DNA of 64,000 bases from Eubacterium sp. (lineage in GTDB: Bacteria > Bacillota > Clostridia > Lachnospirales > Lachnospiraceae). Below the pieces are notes generated by a model. The model worked only from the letters and a program-made list of their open reading frames with translations, made no database searches and was not told where the DNA came from. This document shows positions 1 through 8,773 of the stretch, in pieces (positions within the stretch are counted from its first letter, which is position 1; the number at the start of each line of letters is the position of its first letter). The stretch covers positions 124,001 to 188,000 of the forward strand of contig JAGBBZ010000015.1 in the NCBI GenBank assembly GCA_017938215.1, read 5' to 3'. The translations under genes were made by a program, and so were the position numbers.

Positions 1-1
1 A

Positions 2-1741
2 ATTCCGGAAAATCTTACCATTCGTGAACTTGCAGATAAGATGAAGATGCCAGCGGCAGCCCTCGTAAAGAAATTGTTTATGCAGGGTCAGATCGTATCA
101 TTGAACCAGGATATTACGTTTGAAGAAGCAGAGGAAATCGCACTTGAATTTGATATCATTGCTGAATTGGAAGAGAAAGTGGATATGGTTGCAGAACTTC
201 TGAAAGAGGAAGAAGAGCCAGAAGAAAAAATGCAGAAACGTCCACCAGTTGTCTGCGTAATGGGACACGTAGACCATGGTAAAACCTCTCTCCTGGATGC
301 GATTCGTAAAGGAAATACAGCATCTGGCGAGGCAGGTGGAATTACGCAGCATATCGGTGCGTATGTTGTGGAATGCAATGGTGAGAAAATCACATTTTTG
401 GATACACCGGGACATGAGGCATTTACTTCCATGCGTATGCGTGGTGCACAGTCTACGGATATCGCCATTCTTGTTGTAGCGGCTGACGATGGTGTTATGC
501 CACAGACAGTAGAGGCGATTAACCATGCCAAAGCTGCGGGTGTCGAGATTATTGTTGCAATTAACAAAATTGATAAGGCAGGAGCAAATATCGAGCGAGT
601 AAAACAGGAGCTTGCTGAGTATGAATTGATTCCGGAAGATTGGGGCGGAAGTACAATCTTTGTACCAGTTTCTGCACATACAAGAGAAGGTATCGATCAG
701 CTTCTTGAAATGATTGTCTTGACGGCAGAAGTACTTGAGTTGAAAGCGAATCCAGATCGTAAGGCACGTGGTATCGTAATCGAGGCACGATTGGATAAAG
801 GTCGTGGTCCAGTGGCGACAGTATTGGTGCAGAAAGGTGTCCTTCGCATCAGTGATCACTTGGCAGTTGGTTCTGCTCATGGTAAAGTACGTGCAATGTT
901 GGATGATCGTGGAGAGCGTGTAAAAGTGGCAGGACCTTCTACGCCAGTAGAAATTCTTGGCTTGAATGGTGCTCCAGCAGCAGGCGAGATTTTTGTGGCT
1001 ACCGAAAGCGATAAAGAAGCAAAACAGATTTCACAGGCATACATTGATCAGAGTAAGGATAAACTATTGGAAGAGACAAAAGCAAAGAAACTTTCTTTGG
1101 ATGGACTTTTCAATCAGATCCAGGCGGGAAATGTAAAAGATTTGAACTTGATCATCAAAGCGGATGTTCAAGGTTCCGTAGAGGCAGTAAAACAGAGTCT
1201 CTTGAAACTCAGCAACGAAGAGGTTGCGGTACGTGTTATTCATGGTGGTGTTGGTGCGATTACAGAATCCGACGTTTCCTTGGCTAGTGCATCCAATGCG
1301 ATTATCATCGGATTTAACATTCGTCCGGATAATACAGCGAAAGAAATTGCGGATCGCGAGAATGTAGACTTGCGTTTGTATCGTGTCATTTACGATGCCA
1401 TCGAGGATATCGAGCGCGCGATGAAGGGAATGCTTGAGCCAATTTATGAAGAGAAAGTAATTGCTCACGTAGAAGTACGTCAGACATTTAAAGCTTCCGG
1501 TGTGGGAACGATTGCTGGTTCTTATGTCCTTGACGGTAAGGTTCAGAGAGGTTGTAAATGTCGTATCACTCGTGACGACGAGCAGATCTTTGAGGGTGAT
1601 CTTGCTTCCCTTAAGAGATTTAAGGATGATGTGAAGGAAGTTGCGGCAGGATACGAATGTGGTCTTGTGTTCAATGGATTTAACGACATCCGTGAGGAAG
1701 ACAAAGTAGAATGTTACATTATGGTTGAGGTTCCTCGCTAA
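2..1741 (+). CDS. infB: Translation initiation factor IF-2, 5'-truncated
   Basis: IF-2 is the GTPase that brings initiator fMet-tRNA to the 30S subunit and drives joining of the 50S. The frame is open from base 2, so the gene starts before the window; about 580 residues remain. Visible in order are the end of the IF2_N region, the G domain with GHVDHGKT (P-loop), DTPGH and NKID motifs, then domains II, III and the C-terminal fMet-tRNA binding domain ending at VEVPR. It is followed after 27 bp by rbfA, the usual order of the nusA-infB operon. The missing part should be the variable N-terminus. The identification is very secure. Confidence 0.97.
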   Translation: MPENLTIRELADKMKMPAAALVKKLFMQGQIVSLNQDITFEEAEEIALEFDIIAELEEKVDMVAELLKEEEEPEEKMQKRPPVVCVMGHVDHGKTSLLDAIRKGNTASGEAGGITQHIGAYVVECNGEKITFLDTPGHEAFTSMRMRGAQSTDIAILVVAADDGVMPQTVEAINHAKAAGVEIIVAINKIDKAGANIERVKQELAEYELIPEDWGGSTIFVPVSAHTREGIDQLLEMIVLTAEVLELKANPDRKARGIVIEARLDKGRGPVATVLVQKGVLRISDHLAVGSAHGKVRAMLDDRGERVKVAGPSTPVEILGLNGAPAAGEIFVATESDKEAKQISQAYIDQSKDKLLEETKAKKLSLDGLFNQIQAGNVKDLNLIIKADVQGSVEAVKQSLLKLSNEEVAVRVIHGGVGAITESDVSLASASNAIIIGFNIRPDNTAKEIADRENVDLRLYRVIYDAIEDIERAMKGMLEPIYEEKVIAHVEVRQTFKASGVGTIAGSYVLDGKVQRGCKCRITRDDEQIFEGDLASLKRFKDDVKEVAAGYECGLVFNGFNDIREEDKVECYIMVEVPR

Positions 1742-1768
1742 GAAGAACCAGGCATTAATGGAGGAAAT

Positions 1769-2122
1769 ATGAAAAAGAATAGTGTAAAAAATATTCGTGT
1801 GAATAGTGAAGTTCAACGAGAAATGAGCCAAATTATTCGCGAAGAAATAAAAGATCCACGTGTTCATCCATTGACTTCTGTAATGGAAGTCGAGGTGACA
1901 CCGGATTTGAAATTTGCCAAGATTTATGTAAGTGTTTTTGGAACAGAAGAAGAAAAAGAAAAGACCATGGAAGGATTGCGCAAAAGCGCATCCTTTGCCA
2001 GAGGCCAGCTTGCCAGAAGAATGAATCTGCGCAATACGCCGGAGCTTACTTTTGTTCTTGATAATTCCATCGAGTACGGTGTGAACATGTCGAAGAGAAT
2101 TGATGAGGTAAATTCAAAATGA
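1769..2122 (+). CDS. rbfA: Ribosome-binding factor A
   Basis: RbfA binds the 30S precursor and is needed for 16S rRNA 5'-end maturation and cold adaptation. The 117-residue protein has the family length and KH-like layout: an N-terminal helix (VNSEVQREMSQIIREE), the DPRV loop, and a C-terminal segment with RMNLRNTPELTFVLD. A GGAGG site precedes the ATG. It sits between infB and nrnA, the common Firmicute order. Its last codon and stop overlap the start of the next gene by four bases (ATGA), suggesting translational coupling. Confidence 0.95.
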   Translation: MKKNSVKNIRVNSEVQREMSQIIREEIKDPRVHPLTSVMEVEVTPDLKFAKIYVSVFGTEEEKEKTMEGLRKSASFARGQLARRMNLRNTPELTFVLDNSIEYGVNMSKRIDEVNSK

Positions 2123-3069
2123 GTATGTTAGTTGAAGAAATCAAGAAAGCTGACACAATCGCCATCGGGGGCCATGTACGCCCGGATGGTGATTGTGTTG
2201 GCTCATGTATGGGACTGTATTCTTATATTGTGGAGCAGTTCCCGGAAAAGAACGTAACCGTGTATTTGGAAGAGATACCAGCATCCTTTGCGTATTTGGA
2301 AATACCGGAAGCCTATGAGGAAAAGACGAATTCTTATGATTTGTTTCTTTCCCTGGATTGTGGTTCTTCCGATCGTTTGGGGGATGCAGAAAGTATTATG
2401 AACCAAGCGAAACGTGTTGTGAATATTGATCATCACATTAGCAACACCATGTTTGGGGATGAAAATCATGTGGAGGCAAAAGCAAGTTCTACAAGTGAAG
2501 TGTTGTGTGGCCTGCTTGAGATGGAGAAAATTAGTTTCTTTTCAGCCCAGGCATTTTATACAGGAATCATTCATGATACGGGTGTGTTTAAGCACTCCAA
2601 TACAAGTGCACGCACCATGGAGTTTGCCGGACAGTTGATGGAAAAGGGCATCCCATATGGTACCATAATTGACGAAAGTTTTTATCAGAAAACGTACAAA
2701 CAGTTGCAAATTATGGGACGTTGTCTGTTGGAAAGTGTTCGTGTTATGGATGGGAAATGTATTTTTTCTGTTGTGTCTCAGCATACCATGGACTTTTATG
2801 AAGCGAAACCTTCCGACCTTGATGGTGTCATCGACGAGCTTCGTACAACAGAAGGTGTGGAAGTGGCAATTTTGTTGACGCAAAAAGATACGGTGGAATA
2901 TAAGGTCAGCATGCGTTCCAATCAGATTGTGGATGTGAGTAAGATTGCTACGTTTTTTGGCGGTGGCGGTCATATCCGCGCAGCGGGCTGTACGGTAAAA
3001 GGCTCTGCTTATGACGTAATTAACAATCTTACGGAGCACATTGAGAAACAGTTGAACGATAATATGTAA
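2119..3069 (+). CDS. nrnA: DHH/DHHA1 bifunctional oligoribonuclease / pAp phosphatase (NrnA-like)
   Basis: NrnA degrades nanoRNAs of 2-5 nucleotides and dephosphorylates pAp. The 316-residue protein has the DHH phosphoesterase motifs: GHVRPDGDCVGS near residue 20, LDCGSSDRLG, the NIDHH motif near residue 100, then a C-terminal DHHA1 domain with the FGGGGH nucleotide-binding loop. The start overlaps the rbfA stop by four bases; a second ATG two codons downstream is possible. A cyclic-di-AMP hydrolysing role is known for some relatives but cannot be separated by sequence reading alone. Confidence 0.93.
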   Translation: MSMLVEEIKKADTIAIGGHVRPDGDCVGSCMGLYSYIVEQFPEKNVTVYLEEIPASFAYLEIPEAYEEKTNSYDLFLSLDCGSSDRLGDAESIMNQAKRVVNIDHHISNTMFGDENHVEAKASSTSEVLCGLLEMEKISFFSAQAFYTGIIHDTGVFKHSNTSARTMEFAGQLMEKGIPYGTIIDESFYQKTYKQLQIMGRCLLESVRVMDGKCIFSVVSQHTMDFYEAKPSDLDGVIDELRTTEGVEVAILLTQKDTVEYKVSMRSNQIVDVSKIATFFGGGGHIRAAGCTVKGSAYDVINNLTEHIEKQLNDNM

Positions 3070-3082
3070 GAGGAGTCCAACC

Positions 3083-4000
3083 ATGGATGGAATCATAAAT
3101 GTAAAAAAAGAGAAGGGGTTTACTTCTCATGATGTAGTGGCAAAGTTACGTGGGATTTTGCACCAAAAAAAAATCGGTCATACTGGAACATTGGATCCCG
3201 ATGCCACAGGTGTTCTGCCCGTATGCTTGGGGAGAGCTACAAAAGTATGTGAGCTTTTGACAGATAAAAAGAAGACATACATAGCTGGTGTAAAATTAGG
3301 TGTAGTCACGGATACCCAGGATATGACAGGAGAAATTCTGGAAGAGCGTCCGGTAAATGTGTCGGAAACGCAGTTGCAGGAAGTGATTGCGCAGTTTACA
3401 GGAGATCTTTTGCAGACACCGCCGATGTATTCTGCTGTGAAAGTAAATGGAAAACGCCTGTATGAACTGGCACGAAAAGGCGAGGTTGTAGAGCGAAAAG
3501 CACGACCAGTTACCATTTATCGCAATGAGTTACTGGCATATAATCCCGAAACTTCGGAGTTTGAAATCCAAGTGGAGTGCTCCAAAGGAACTTATATCCG
3601 AACGTTGTGTCAGGATATGGGAGAGAAATTAGGTTGTGGAGCTGCGATGGCATCCTTGGTACGAACTCAAGTGGACCGTTTTTCTTTGGAAGAAGCCTAT
3701 CCGTTAGCAGAGATTGAAGAAATGGCAAAAACAGGCACAGTGGAAGAAATCTTGATCCCGTTGGATGCGGTCTTTCACGCCTACCCGAGGGTGATTGTCG
3801 AAAAGCGTGGAATGCGTTATTTGCTAAACGGAAATGTTGTAAACGTTAGTTTGTGTAAGATCTCGGACCCCTTGCAGGATGGTGCATTGGTACAAATGCT
3901 GGATGAGGAAGAAAACTTTTATGCAGTATATGAATATCATGAAAAGGAACGTACATTGACGAATCATAAAATGTTTTATAATGAATTGCGGACGAAATAG
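3083..4000 (+). CDS. truB: tRNA pseudouridine(55) synthase
   Basis: TruB converts U55 in the T-loop of elongator tRNAs to pseudouridine. The 305-residue protein begins with the typical DGIINVKKEKGFTSHD, followed by KIGHTGTLDPDATGVLP, which carries the catalytic aspartate in the GTLDP motif. YSAVKVNGKRLYELAR and CSKGTYIRTLCQDMG are further family signatures, and a PUA-like tail follows. GAGG before the ATG acts as ribosome site. It lies 13 bp after nrnA and 9 bp before ribF in a continuous operon. Confidence 0.96.
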   Translation: MDGIINVKKEKGFTSHDVVAKLRGILHQKKIGHTGTLDPDATGVLPVCLGRATKVCELLTDKKKTYIAGVKLGVVTDTQDMTGEILEERPVNVSETQLQEVIAQFTGDLLQTPPMYSAVKVNGKRLYELARKGEVVERKARPVTIYRNELLAYNPETSEFEIQVECSKGTYIRTLCQDMGEKLGCGAAMASLVRTQVDRFSLEEAYPLAEIEEMAKTGTVEEILIPLDAVFHAYPRVIVEKRGMRYLLNGNVVNVSLCKISDPLQDGALVQMLDEEENFYAVYEYHEKERTLTNHKMFYNELRTK

Positions 4001-4009
4001 AGGAATCTT

Positions 4010-4897
4010 ATGATAGTTTTAGAGAAAGGGCCATATCAGCTTTCAGACACAGCTGTGTGTATTGGAAAATTTGATGGTCTTCACAGTGGGCATCAGTTAT
4101 TGATTGATGCAGTGCGAAATTCAACATGCAAGACAAAGGTAATGTTTACGTTTACCTTTGAGACAGCAGAACACATATATAGTACAGAGGAAAAGAAATA
4201 TCTGGCAGAGCAAATGGGAATTGACGTATATATTGCGTGCCCATTTGATCAAGCGTTAACGCATATGTCGCCTTTGGAATTTCTGGAGAATATTCTAATC
4301 CGCCAATGTGGGGCAAAAGAAATCTGCGTTGGAGAGGATTTTCGCTTTGGATTTGAACGAAAAGGGGATGTGGCGTTTCTGGCGAAACATCAGCAGACAT
4401 ACGGGTACCGGTTGCGTGTATTTGAAAAGAAAAAAATGGCTGGAGAATGTGTCAGCAGTACGCGGATTCGTAAGGAACTGAAAGAAGGAAGTCTTTGCGA
4501 TGTAAATGAGTTGCTGGGTAGACCATACATGGTGTATGGTGAAGTGCAACATGGAAATCAGATTGGACGGACATTGAATATGCCCACGGCGAACCAGATT
4601 CCTTCATCTGGAAAAGTACTGCCAGCCTTTGGAGTCTATGCGTCTCGAGTGTATATCGGTGAACGGAACTTTATTGGTGTGACAAATGTGGGAATGAAAC
4701 CGACAATTCCAGGTGAGAGCAAAATTGGTGTAGAAACGTATATCATGAATTTTGATGAAGATATTTATGGACAGAAAATTTGTGTGGAGCTTCATCGTTT
4801 TTTACGTGGCGAAAAGAAATTCTCTAGTTTGGAAGAGTTGGAAGCAGAGATGAAAGCGGATAAAGATAAAGCATTCTACTTTTTTTGCATAGAGTAA
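4010..4897 (+). CDS. ribF: Bifunctional riboflavin kinase / FAD synthetase
   Basis: RibF phosphorylates riboflavin to FMN and adenylates FMN to FAD. The N-terminal adenylyltransferase domain shows GKFDGLHSGHQ (nucleotidyl-transferase HxGH-like motif) and VGEDFRFGFERKGD; the SSTRIRKEL motif follows. The C-terminal flavokinase domain starts about residue 165 with GRPYMVYGEVQHGNQIGR and the PTAN motif, then GVYASRV and ETYIMNFD. Length 295 is normal. It ends the infB-ribF run, with a strong hairpin terminator directly after the stop. Confidence 0.95.
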   Translation: MIVLEKGPYQLSDTAVCIGKFDGLHSGHQLLIDAVRNSTCKTKVMFTFTFETAEHIYSTEEKKYLAEQMGIDVYIACPFDQALTHMSPLEFLENILIRQCGAKEICVGEDFRFGFERKGDVAFLAKHQQTYGYRLRVFEKKKMAGECVSSTRIRKELKEGSLCDVNELLGRPYMVYGEVQHGNQIGRTLNMPTANQIPSSGKVLPAFGVYASRVYIGERNFIGVTNVGMKPTIPGESKIGVETYIMNFDEDIYGQKICVELHRFLRGEKKFSSLEELEAEMKADKDKAFYFFCIE

Positions 4898-4902
4898 TCT
4901 GC

Positions 4903-4931
4903 AAACCACGAGCAAGATGCCCGTGGTTTTT
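4903..4931 (+). terminator. Intrinsic terminator after ribF
   Basis: AAACCACG pairs with CGTGGTTT, with a further GCA/TGC pairing inside the loop, and the right arm runs into TTTTT. It lies directly after the ribF stop and before the next ribosome site. Confidence 0.85.
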
Positions 4932-4951
4932 ATCGTAAAGGAGAGAAGATT

Positions 4952-5794
4952 ATGATTTGGTTAATTGTTAAAATTGCAATTGTACTGATTATCCTTTTAC
5001 TTATATATGGATTTGCATCCAACTATTTTATAACAACAGAAAAATATTGTATTACTGTTGAAAATACGAACGAAAAGGAACTGCCTATCCGAATTGTAAT
5101 GTTAGCAGATCTTCATGGAAGTCGCTTTGGGAAAGACAATAATCATTTGATACAAATGATACATCAGCAGTCACCAGACTTAATCTGCGTGGCAGGTGAT
5201 ATGACTGTAAAAAACGGAATGGGAATTGAAGAATGTATGGCATTATGTTATGAATTGATGAAAATCTGTCCCGTGTATTATGCACCAGGAAATCATGAGA
5301 TTCGTATGCCGCAATGGGAGACCTATGGAAAGCGTTTGAAACAACTTGGTGTGAATTGGTTAGATAATCAGCAGATGAGTCTCATGATTCGGGGAAAAAA
5401 GCTACATATTTGTGGCTTGGATTTGCCCGAAGATTGGTATCATAAGTTTTGGAAAAAATGTAATTTTACAGTGACAGATATGAGAGATATGATAGGAAAT
5501 GCTCCCACGGATGGTTATACTGTATTGCTTGCACATAACCCAGAGTATTTTGAAACCTATGCAAAATGGGGAGCAGATTTGGTGTGTGCCGGTCATGTCC
5601 ACGGTGGGATTGCCAGACTTCCGATTTTGGGAGGAGTCATTGATCCATCGCTACGTTTGTTTCCGAAGTATGATGCGGGACGTTTTGAAATCGATTCATC
5701 CGTAATGATATTAACGAGAGGTCTTGGTACTCATCATATCCGATTACGTTTTTTTAACGTACCGGAGATTTCGGTCATTGATTTGCATTTGTAG
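4952..5794 (+). CDS. Membrane-anchored metallophosphoesterase (YkuE-like)
   Basis: A calcineurin-like phosphoesterase of 280 residues. The first about 25 residues form one hydrophobic segment (IWLIVKIAIVLIILLLIYGF), likely a membrane anchor with the domain outside or at the membrane face. All metal-binding blocks are present: ADLHGSRFG, VAGDMT, PGNHE, LLAHNPE and CAGHVHGG. The layout matches the YkuE/YaeI group, whose substrates are often lipid or cell-wall phosphates, but the substrate here cannot be named. It is a single gene between the ribF terminator and the scpA promoter. Confidence 0.88.
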   Translation: MIWLIVKIAIVLIILLLIYGFASNYFITTEKYCITVENTNEKELPIRIVMLADLHGSRFGKDNNHLIQMIHQQSPDLICVAGDMTVKNGMGIEECMALCYELMKICPVYYAPGNHEIRMPQWETYGKRLKQLGVNWLDNQQMSLMIRGKKLHICGLDLPEDWYHKFWKKCNFTVTDMRDMIGNAPTDGYTVLLAHNPEYFETYAKWGADLVCAGHVHGGIARLPILGGVIDPSLRLFPKYDAGRFEIDSSVMILTRGLGTHHIRLRFFNVPEISVIDLHL

Positions 5795-5807
5795 TGAGAA
5801 ATCTTTC

Positions 5808-5836
5808 TTGCCTGAAAGAGAAAAATAGGATATAAT
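5808..5836 (+). promoter_or_regulatory. Predicted sigma-A promoter of scpAB
   Basis: TTGCCT, 17-bp spacer, perfect TATAAT. It lies just after the phosphoesterase stop and about 60 bp before the scpA start. Confidence 0.75.
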
Positions 5837-5894
5837 AAGTTTTGTCCGCGTGGAAGTTGGATTCGGATACGATTTGCAGAAAGGAAGTGAGGAC

Positions 5895-6683
5895 GTGGGA
5901 ATCCCTGTAAAGTTGGAGGTCTTTGAAGGACCGTTGGATTTGTTGTTACATTTGATCGAAAAGAATAAAGTTGACATCTACGATATCCCCATCGTTCTTA
6001 TTACCGAGCAGTATTTGGATTATGTTCGTCAAATGGACACCAAAGACATGGACGTTATGAGTGAATTTCTCGTGATGGCAGCGACACTGGTGCGAATCAA
6101 GTCGAAGATGCTCCTTCCGGTGGAAGAAGAGGAAGATGAGGAATACGAAGATCCACGTCAAGAATTGGTGGAGCGTATTTTGGAATATAAAATGTATAAG
6201 TATGCGTCCTTTGAGTTGAAGGATCGTCAAGTGGATGCCGGACGAATGATGTTTAAAGAGCCGACGATTCCGGATGAGATTAAAGATTTTAAAGAAGATG
6301 TACCAATTGAAGATCTCCTAAGTGATGTGACGCTTGCAAAACTTCAAGGGATTTTTAATTCTGTCATGAAAAAACAGGTGGACAAGATTGACCCGATTCG
6401 AAGCAAATTCGGCGAGATTGAGAAGGAAGAAATCAGTCTTGAGGATCATATTGTCTTTTTGGAAGAATATGCGAAAGAAAAGAAAACCTTTAGTTTCCGT
6501 AATTTGCTGGAAAATGGAACGGGCAAAACATATGTCATCGTTACATTTTTGGGAATATTGGAGATGATGAAGATGGGAAAACTGCGCATCGTACAAGAAA
6601 ATATTTTTGATGATATTATGATTACATACAATGAGCCGGAGAATACGAAGGATGCGCCAGCGGAAGGAGAGAACGAAGCGTGA
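5895..6683 (+). CDS. scpA: Segregation and condensation protein A
   Basis: ScpA is the kleisin that links the SMC ATPase heads and, with ScpB, forms the chromosome condensation complex. The conserved start GIPVKLEVFEGPLDLLLHLIEKNKVDIYDIPI is present and the protein is about 262 residues, the usual length. The open frame reaches back to a GTG at 5850, but the GTG at 5895 has a good AGGAAGTGAGG site just before it and gives the family N-terminus, so it is preferred. The stop overlaps scpB (GTGA), as expected for partners made in fixed ratio. Confidence 0.94.
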   Translation: MGIPVKLEVFEGPLDLLLHLIEKNKVDIYDIPIVLITEQYLDYVRQMDTKDMDVMSEFLVMAATLVRIKSKMLLPVEEEEDEEYEDPRQELVERILEYKMYKYASFELKDRQVDAGRMMFKEPTIPDEIKDFKEDVPIEDLLSDVTLAKLQGIFNSVMKKQVDKIDPIRSKFGEIEKEEISLEDHIVFLEEYAKEKKTFSFRNLLENGTGKTYVIVTFLGILEMMKMGKLRIVQENIFDDIMITYNEPENTKDAPAEGENEA

Positions 6684-7309
6684 ATATAAAGGAACTGGAA
6701 GCCGTTATTGAGGCGATATTATTTACGATGGGGGAAGCGGTAGAAGTAGAGAGAATTGCTGCTGCCGTTGAGCATGATGAGGATACAGTACGACGTTTGA
6801 TACGTAATATGATGACAAACTATGAGGAGTCCGACCGAGGAATCCGAATCATCGAGTTGGATGGTTCTTTTCAACTTTGTACAAAACCAGAAATGTATGA
6901 ATATTTGATTAAAGTGGCGCATGTGCCTAAGAAGCATGTGTTGACGGACGTTATGTTGGAGACGCTTTCCATCATTGCTTATAAACAGCCGATTACACGT
7001 TTGGAAATCGAGAAAATTCGAGGTGTAAAATGCGACCATGCTGTGAATAAATTGATTGAATATAATTTGATTTGTGAAGCGGGGCGTTTGGATGCACCGG
7101 GACGCCCAATTCTTTTTGCTACGACAGAAGAGTTTTTGCGTTACTTCGGTATTGAATCGCTGGAAGATCTTCCAATTCTCAACCAGGAAACCATCGATAA
7201 CTTCAAGGAAGAAGCGGAGCGAGAAGTAATGCGCGAGTTGATGGAAATGGGTGAGGCGGATGGTAGCGCCGATGTGGAAGCGGAAGAAACGAACAATATA
7301 GAGGAATAA
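6680..7309 (+). CDS. scpB: Segregation and condensation protein B
   Basis: ScpB dimerises through two winged-helix domains and binds ScpA in the SMC complex. The 209-residue protein shows the family blocks AIEAILFTMGEAV, LTDVMLETLSIIAYKQPITRLEIEKIRGV and GRLDAPGRPILFATTEEFLRYFGI. The C-terminal about 30 residues are acidic and low complexity, normal for the family. The GTG start lies inside the scpA stop region with a four-base overlap and GGAGAG upstream. Confidence 0.95.
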   Translation: MNIKELEAVIEAILFTMGEAVEVERIAAAVEHDEDTVRRLIRNMMTNYEESDRGIRIIELDGSFQLCTKPEMYEYLIKVAHVPKKHVLTDVMLETLSIIAYKQPITRLEIEKIRGVKCDHAVNKLIEYNLICEAGRLDAPGRPILFATTEEFLRYFGIESLEDLPILNQETIDNFKEEAEREVMRELMEMGEADGSADVEAEETNNIEE

Positions 7310-7321
7310 AGGTGAGTGTGC

Positions 7322-8179
7322 ATGGTGTATTTGTCCCAATTTGTATTTCCTTCGATTGAAGACGAGGAACAGTTTTTAAATGATATTAAGGAAACCTATT
7401 ATACAACGGTGTATCCGTTTCAAGTATTGCCAGAGCACAATGTACATACATTAAATTTTGATGACGCCATAACGATTTTGTACGGTGGAAATGGATCGGG
7501 AAAAACCACTGCTTTAAATGTTATGGCAGAAAAACTGGAATTGCACAGAGATACATTATACAATCGCACGAATTTTTTCGGCGATTTTGTGTCTTTTTGT
7601 GATGGGTATCTAGAGAGAGAAATACCTGCCAACAGTCGCATCATTACGAGTGATGATGTGTTTGATTTTATGCTTAATGTCAGAAGCCTCAATGAAGGAA
7701 TCGATCATCGCAGAGAGGTTTTGACAGAAGAGTATTTCGATGCAAAAAATTCTGATTTTCAAATGAGGTCTTTGGATGACTACGATCAGTTAGTCAAAGT
7801 GAATCGAGCCCGAAGGAAGACAAAATCCCAATATATCCGTGAACAAAATAAAGAAAATGTAAGGGAGCACTCCAACGGAGAGAGTGCTTATTTGTATTTC
7901 ACAAATAAAATAGAAGAAAATGGACTGTATCTTTTGGATGAGCCGGAAAACAGTTTGTCGCCGGAACGTCAGCAGGAGTTAGTGGCATTTATCGAAGAGT
8001 CGGCACGGTTCTTTGGATGCCAGTTTATCATTGCGACACATTCACCATTTTTGTTGTCCATGAAGCATGCCAAGATTTATAATCTGGATGCCACACCGAT
8101 GAAGGTATGCAAGTGGACGGAACTGCCAAATGTAAGGGCGTACTATGAATTTTTTAAGAAGCATGAAGGGGAGTTTTAG
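7322..8179 (+). CDS. AAA/ABC-type P-loop ATPase
   Basis: A stand-alone P-loop ATPase of about 285 residues. Motifs run Walker A GGNGSGKTT (near residue 58), an ABC-like signature HSNGES in place of SGGQ, Walker B LYLLDEPENSLSP, and the switch histidine in ATHSPFLL. This is the AAA_21/AAA_23 arrangement with a short helical insert in place of the long coiled coil of Rad50/RecF proteins. No membrane segments. The ATG at 7322 follows AAGGTGAG with proper spacing; GTG at 7316 overlaps that site. It follows scpB by 12 bp and may share its transcript. Relatives are seen in phage-defence loci and as orphans; no partner effector is visible here. Confidence 0.8.
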   Translation: MVYLSQFVFPSIEDEEQFLNDIKETYYTTVYPFQVLPEHNVHTLNFDDAITILYGGNGSGKTTALNVMAEKLELHRDTLYNRTNFFGDFVSFCDGYLEREIPANSRIITSDDVFDFMLNVRSLNEGIDHRREVLTEEYFDAKNSDFQMRSLDDYDQLVKVNRARRKTKSQYIREQNKENVREHSNGESAYLYFTNKIEENGLYLLDEPENSLSPERQQELVAFIEESARFFGCQFIIATHSPFLLSMKHAKIYNLDATPMKVCKWTELPNVRAYYEFFKKHEGEF

Positions 8180-8205
8180 AATCGTTACCAAAAAATAAAA
8201 AAGTT

Positions 8206-8231
8206 TGTAACAGATCCTTGTTTTGCTCGTC
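8206..8231 (+). promoter_or_regulatory. ECF-sigma type promoter upstream of the sigma gene
   Basis: TGTAAC, 16-bp spacer, CGTC. This matches the AAC (-35) and CGT (-10) pattern of group 4 (ECF) sigma factors and lies about 35 bp before the ECF gene, suggesting autoregulation. Confidence 0.65.
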
Positions 8232-8265
8232 ATAAGTAGTAGAGAACAAAAAAGGAGGTGCACAG

Positions 8266-8769
8266 GTGGATTTTGAACAGCTTTATGAGGAATATGCCAA
8301 TATGCTCTATCATTATCTATTGGGAATATGCCATGATCCGGTATTGTCGGAGGATATTGTGCAGACCACATTCCTAAAAGCCATCGAACGAAGTGATTCC
8401 TTTCGGGGAGCGTCAAAGTTTTCTACGTGGCTATTTCAGATAGCCAAGAATGAACTTAGAGACTACCGAAAGAAAAAGGAACGAAAAAATGTGTCCTTGG
8501 ATGGAATGTTAGAAGATGGTTCAGAAGGATTGGCGAATGACCAGGAAGCGGATTTTGTAGGACAAATGTTGGATGCGGAGTCGGCAAAGAAAATTATCCA
8601 GTGTGTGCATGAACTCCAGGAACCGTACAAAGAAGTATTTATGCTACATGTATACGGGGAATGTTCCTATCAGGAAATTGGCGCAGTTTTTCAGAAATCA
8701 GAAGTATGGGCACGAGTGACATACTTCCGGGCGAAAGAAAAGATTGTGAATATGATGAAGGGAGAATAG
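8266..8769 (+). CDS. RNA polymerase ECF sigma factor
   Basis: A group 4 sigma-70 factor of 167 residues. Region 2 covers about residues 5-70 (YHYLLGICHDPVLSEDIVQTTFLKAIE, then STWLFQIAKNELRDYRRK-like stretch), and region 4 residues 105-160 (EPYKEVFMLHVYGECSYQEIGAVFQKSEVWARVTYFRAKEKI). The GTG start has a very strong AAAGGAGGTG site. The next gene, 4 bp away, encodes a transmembrane zinc-finger anti-sigma factor, so the pair should form an envelope-stress switch. The target regulon is unknown beyond the likely self promoter. Confidence 0.92.
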   Translation: MDFEQLYEEYANMLYHYLLGICHDPVLSEDIVQTTFLKAIERSDSFRGASKFSTWLFQIAKNELRDYRKKKERKNVSLDGMLEDGSEGLANDQEADFVGQMLDAESAKKIIQCVHELQEPYKEVFMLHVYGECSYQEIGAVFQKSEVWARVTYFRAKEKIVNMMKGE

Positions 8770-8773
8770 AAGG

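Noticed and set aside
98..880. Long minus-strand open frames opposite infB and other housekeeping genes
   Set aside because: They are codon-usage shadows of strongly coding plus-strand genes and lack ribosome sites.
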